NCBI GenBank assembly: GCA_031257955.1 | Contig: JAIRNQ010000239.1 | Location: forward strand, 1-6,330 | Length of the DNA: 6,330 bases | Reading direction: 5' to 3' | Origin: Deltaproteobacteria bacterium | GTDB lineage: Bacteria; Desulfobacterota; Desulfarculia; Adiutricales; Adiutricaceae | Shown here: in pieces, positions 5,674 to 6,330 of the stretch | Numbering within the stretch: position 1 is the first letter of the stretch | Layout: every line of letters starts with the position of its first letter | Made by a program: the position numbers and the translations under genes | The notes under the pieces: generated by a model | Told to the model about the DNA's origin: nothing | The model's database searches: none | Seen by the model: the letters and a program-made list of their open reading frames with translations, nothing else

Positions 5674-5705
5674 ACAAATGTCTTAAACGGCGCGGGTATT
5701 TGAGC

Positions 5706-5798
5706 CCCGATCGGCTGTGGCCCACAATCGACTGGGTTCCCGTTCGACTGATGGCACCCGATCGGCTGTGGCCCCGATCGGGTGGGTGCCGGATCGGG
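5706..5798. repeat. Short intergenic repeats centred on CCGATCGG
   Basis: CCCGATCGGCTGTGGCCC occurs twice in direct orientation (5706-5723 and 5757-5774). The 8-bp palindrome CCGATCGG occurs three times (5707-5714, 5758-5765, 5774-5781), with a near copy CCGGATCGGG at 5789-5798. CCCGATCGG (5757-5765) and CCGATCGGG (5774-5782) form a 9-bp hairpin with an 8-nt loop, extendable by GGCAC/GTGCC. TCGACTG is repeated at 5728-5734 and 5744-5750. It lies between two same-strand genes. Confidence -1.
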
Positions 5799-5833
5799 AA
5801 GGCCCAGGCGCGCCAAGGCTATCGTTTATACCC

Positions 5834-6330
5834 TTAACGCAGGAGTATGTTTACCGAGCTTTCGAGCGGCCTGCCGGTGGGTGAAAAGATCCAGCCGGAG
5901 AGTTTAACGTCAGGGCGATGGGATCTCTTCAGGGCTTCCTTGGCCAAGCGCCACATGCCTTTGCAGCATGGGACGTCCATAATGGGTATCAGGACCTCGG
6001 AGATATTGGGGTTGTCCCGCAATATTACCCCCAGTTTGGCCACGTAAAGATCGTAGTCGTCAAGTTTCGGACAGCCTATGACCAAGGGGAGGCCCCGGTT
6101 GGCAAATATCCTATGGAACTCGGGCCCGGCGTAGGCTACGCAATCCGAAGCCAGAACCATGGCCTCGGCGGTAAAACTATCGCTTTTCGGAGGGACCAGG
6201 GCCAGCTGTATGGGCCAGTTAACCAGGGTCCGATCGTCGACGGCCAAAAAACCGTCTGGCACGTTGGTATGGCAGTCGCATTCGCCGGCATTCAATTCAC
6301 CTGACGGTGTCTCTTCCCCGCCGGCTAGAC
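5834..6330 (-). CDS. C-terminal part of a 4Fe-4S ferredoxin-family protein (5' end beyond window)
   Basis: The frame is open from the right edge to TAA 5836-5834, 164 full codons. A TTG at 6295 lies inside it, but no stop precedes it, so the start is taken to lie outside. The visible part matches the C-terminal domain of anaerobe Fe-S proteins that begin with two 4Fe-4S ferredoxin clusters. Shared landmarks are VNWPIQLALVPP, LASDCVAYAGPEFHR, VIGCPKLDDYDLY and VPCCKGMWRLAKEAL. The cysteines in those motifs, plus CDC near the start of the visible part, could be ligands. The N-terminal ferredoxin domain is expected beyond the window and was not seen. Related proteins are likely soluble electron carriers, sometimes encoded near hybrid-cluster (hydroxylamine reductase) genes; that is recollection, not visible here. 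Family recognition is good, and exact role uncertain. Confidence -1.
   Translation of the reverse strand, partial: LAGGEETPSGELNAGECDCHTNVPDGFLAVDDRTLVNWPIQLALVPPKSDSFTAEAMVLASDCVAYAGPEFHRIFANRGLPLVIGCPKLDDYDLYVAKLGVILRDNPNISEVLIPIMDVPCCKGMWRLAKEALKRSHRPDVKLSGWIFSPTGRPLESSVNILLR

Noticed and set aside
5668..5676. TTTGTGA half-site resembling an HcpR/Fnr-type operator
   Set aside because: Only one half is present, and it overlaps the ribosome binding site of the zinc-ribbon gene.
5601..5816. 71-aa minus-strand ORF with GPQPIG repeats
   Set aside because: It overlaps the start of the zinc-ribbon gene in another frame, and its repeats simply reflect the intergenic DNA repeats.
6293..6295. TTG as the start of the Fe-S protein
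   Set aside because: The frame stays open to the window edge, and the family has an N-terminal ferredoxin domain that would lie further upstream.

Overview
The window looks like chromosomal DNA of an anaerobic Desulfobacterota-type (deltaproteobacterial) bacterium. That is an inference from three things: a separate AtpZ/AtpI gene set of ATP-synthase accessory proteins, a Fe-S protein family common in strict anaerobes, and a small Cys-rich protein of the same flavour. Codon use is moderately GC-rich, with a sharply AT-rich intergenic island near 2410-2545. No tRNA, rRNA, CRISPR array or transposase was seen.

Left part (1-2252, minus strand, transcribed right to left). A MerR-family regulator of the CadR/PbrR/ZntR metal-sensing type (2252-1800) overlaps by ATGA the start of an AtpZ-like two-helix membrane protein with a long unrecognised C-terminal extension (1803-1096). 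Next comes a doubtful small acidic ORF (997-719), then the ATP synthase subunit I gene atpI (571 to beyond the left edge), whose C-terminal tail is an 18-nt tandem repeat. The ATP synthase F0 genes may continue past the left edge.

Middle (2253-5312). A long intergenic region holds AT-rich palindromes and a clear MerR-type promoter (TTGACC, 19-bp spacer with an imperfect dyad, TATATT) facing right. It drives a Zn/Cd/Pb-exporting P-IB-type ATPase (2810-5221) through a leader of about 137 nt that can fold. The pump has every core catalytic motif, but in place of the usual N-terminal HMA domain it has a Cys-Cys/His-rich repeat region. A strong intrinsic terminator follows it. The likely circuit is that the divergent MerR protein senses a soft divalent metal and activates the pump; the same regulator mRNA also carries the atpZ-like gene.

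Right part (5313-6330, minus strand). A 97-aa zinc-ribbon/Cys-rich protein (5662-5369) is preceded by a short intergenic region with CCGATCGG-centred repeats. Upstream of that lies the C-terminal part of a 4Fe-4S ferredoxin-family protein that enters from beyond the right edge (to 5834).
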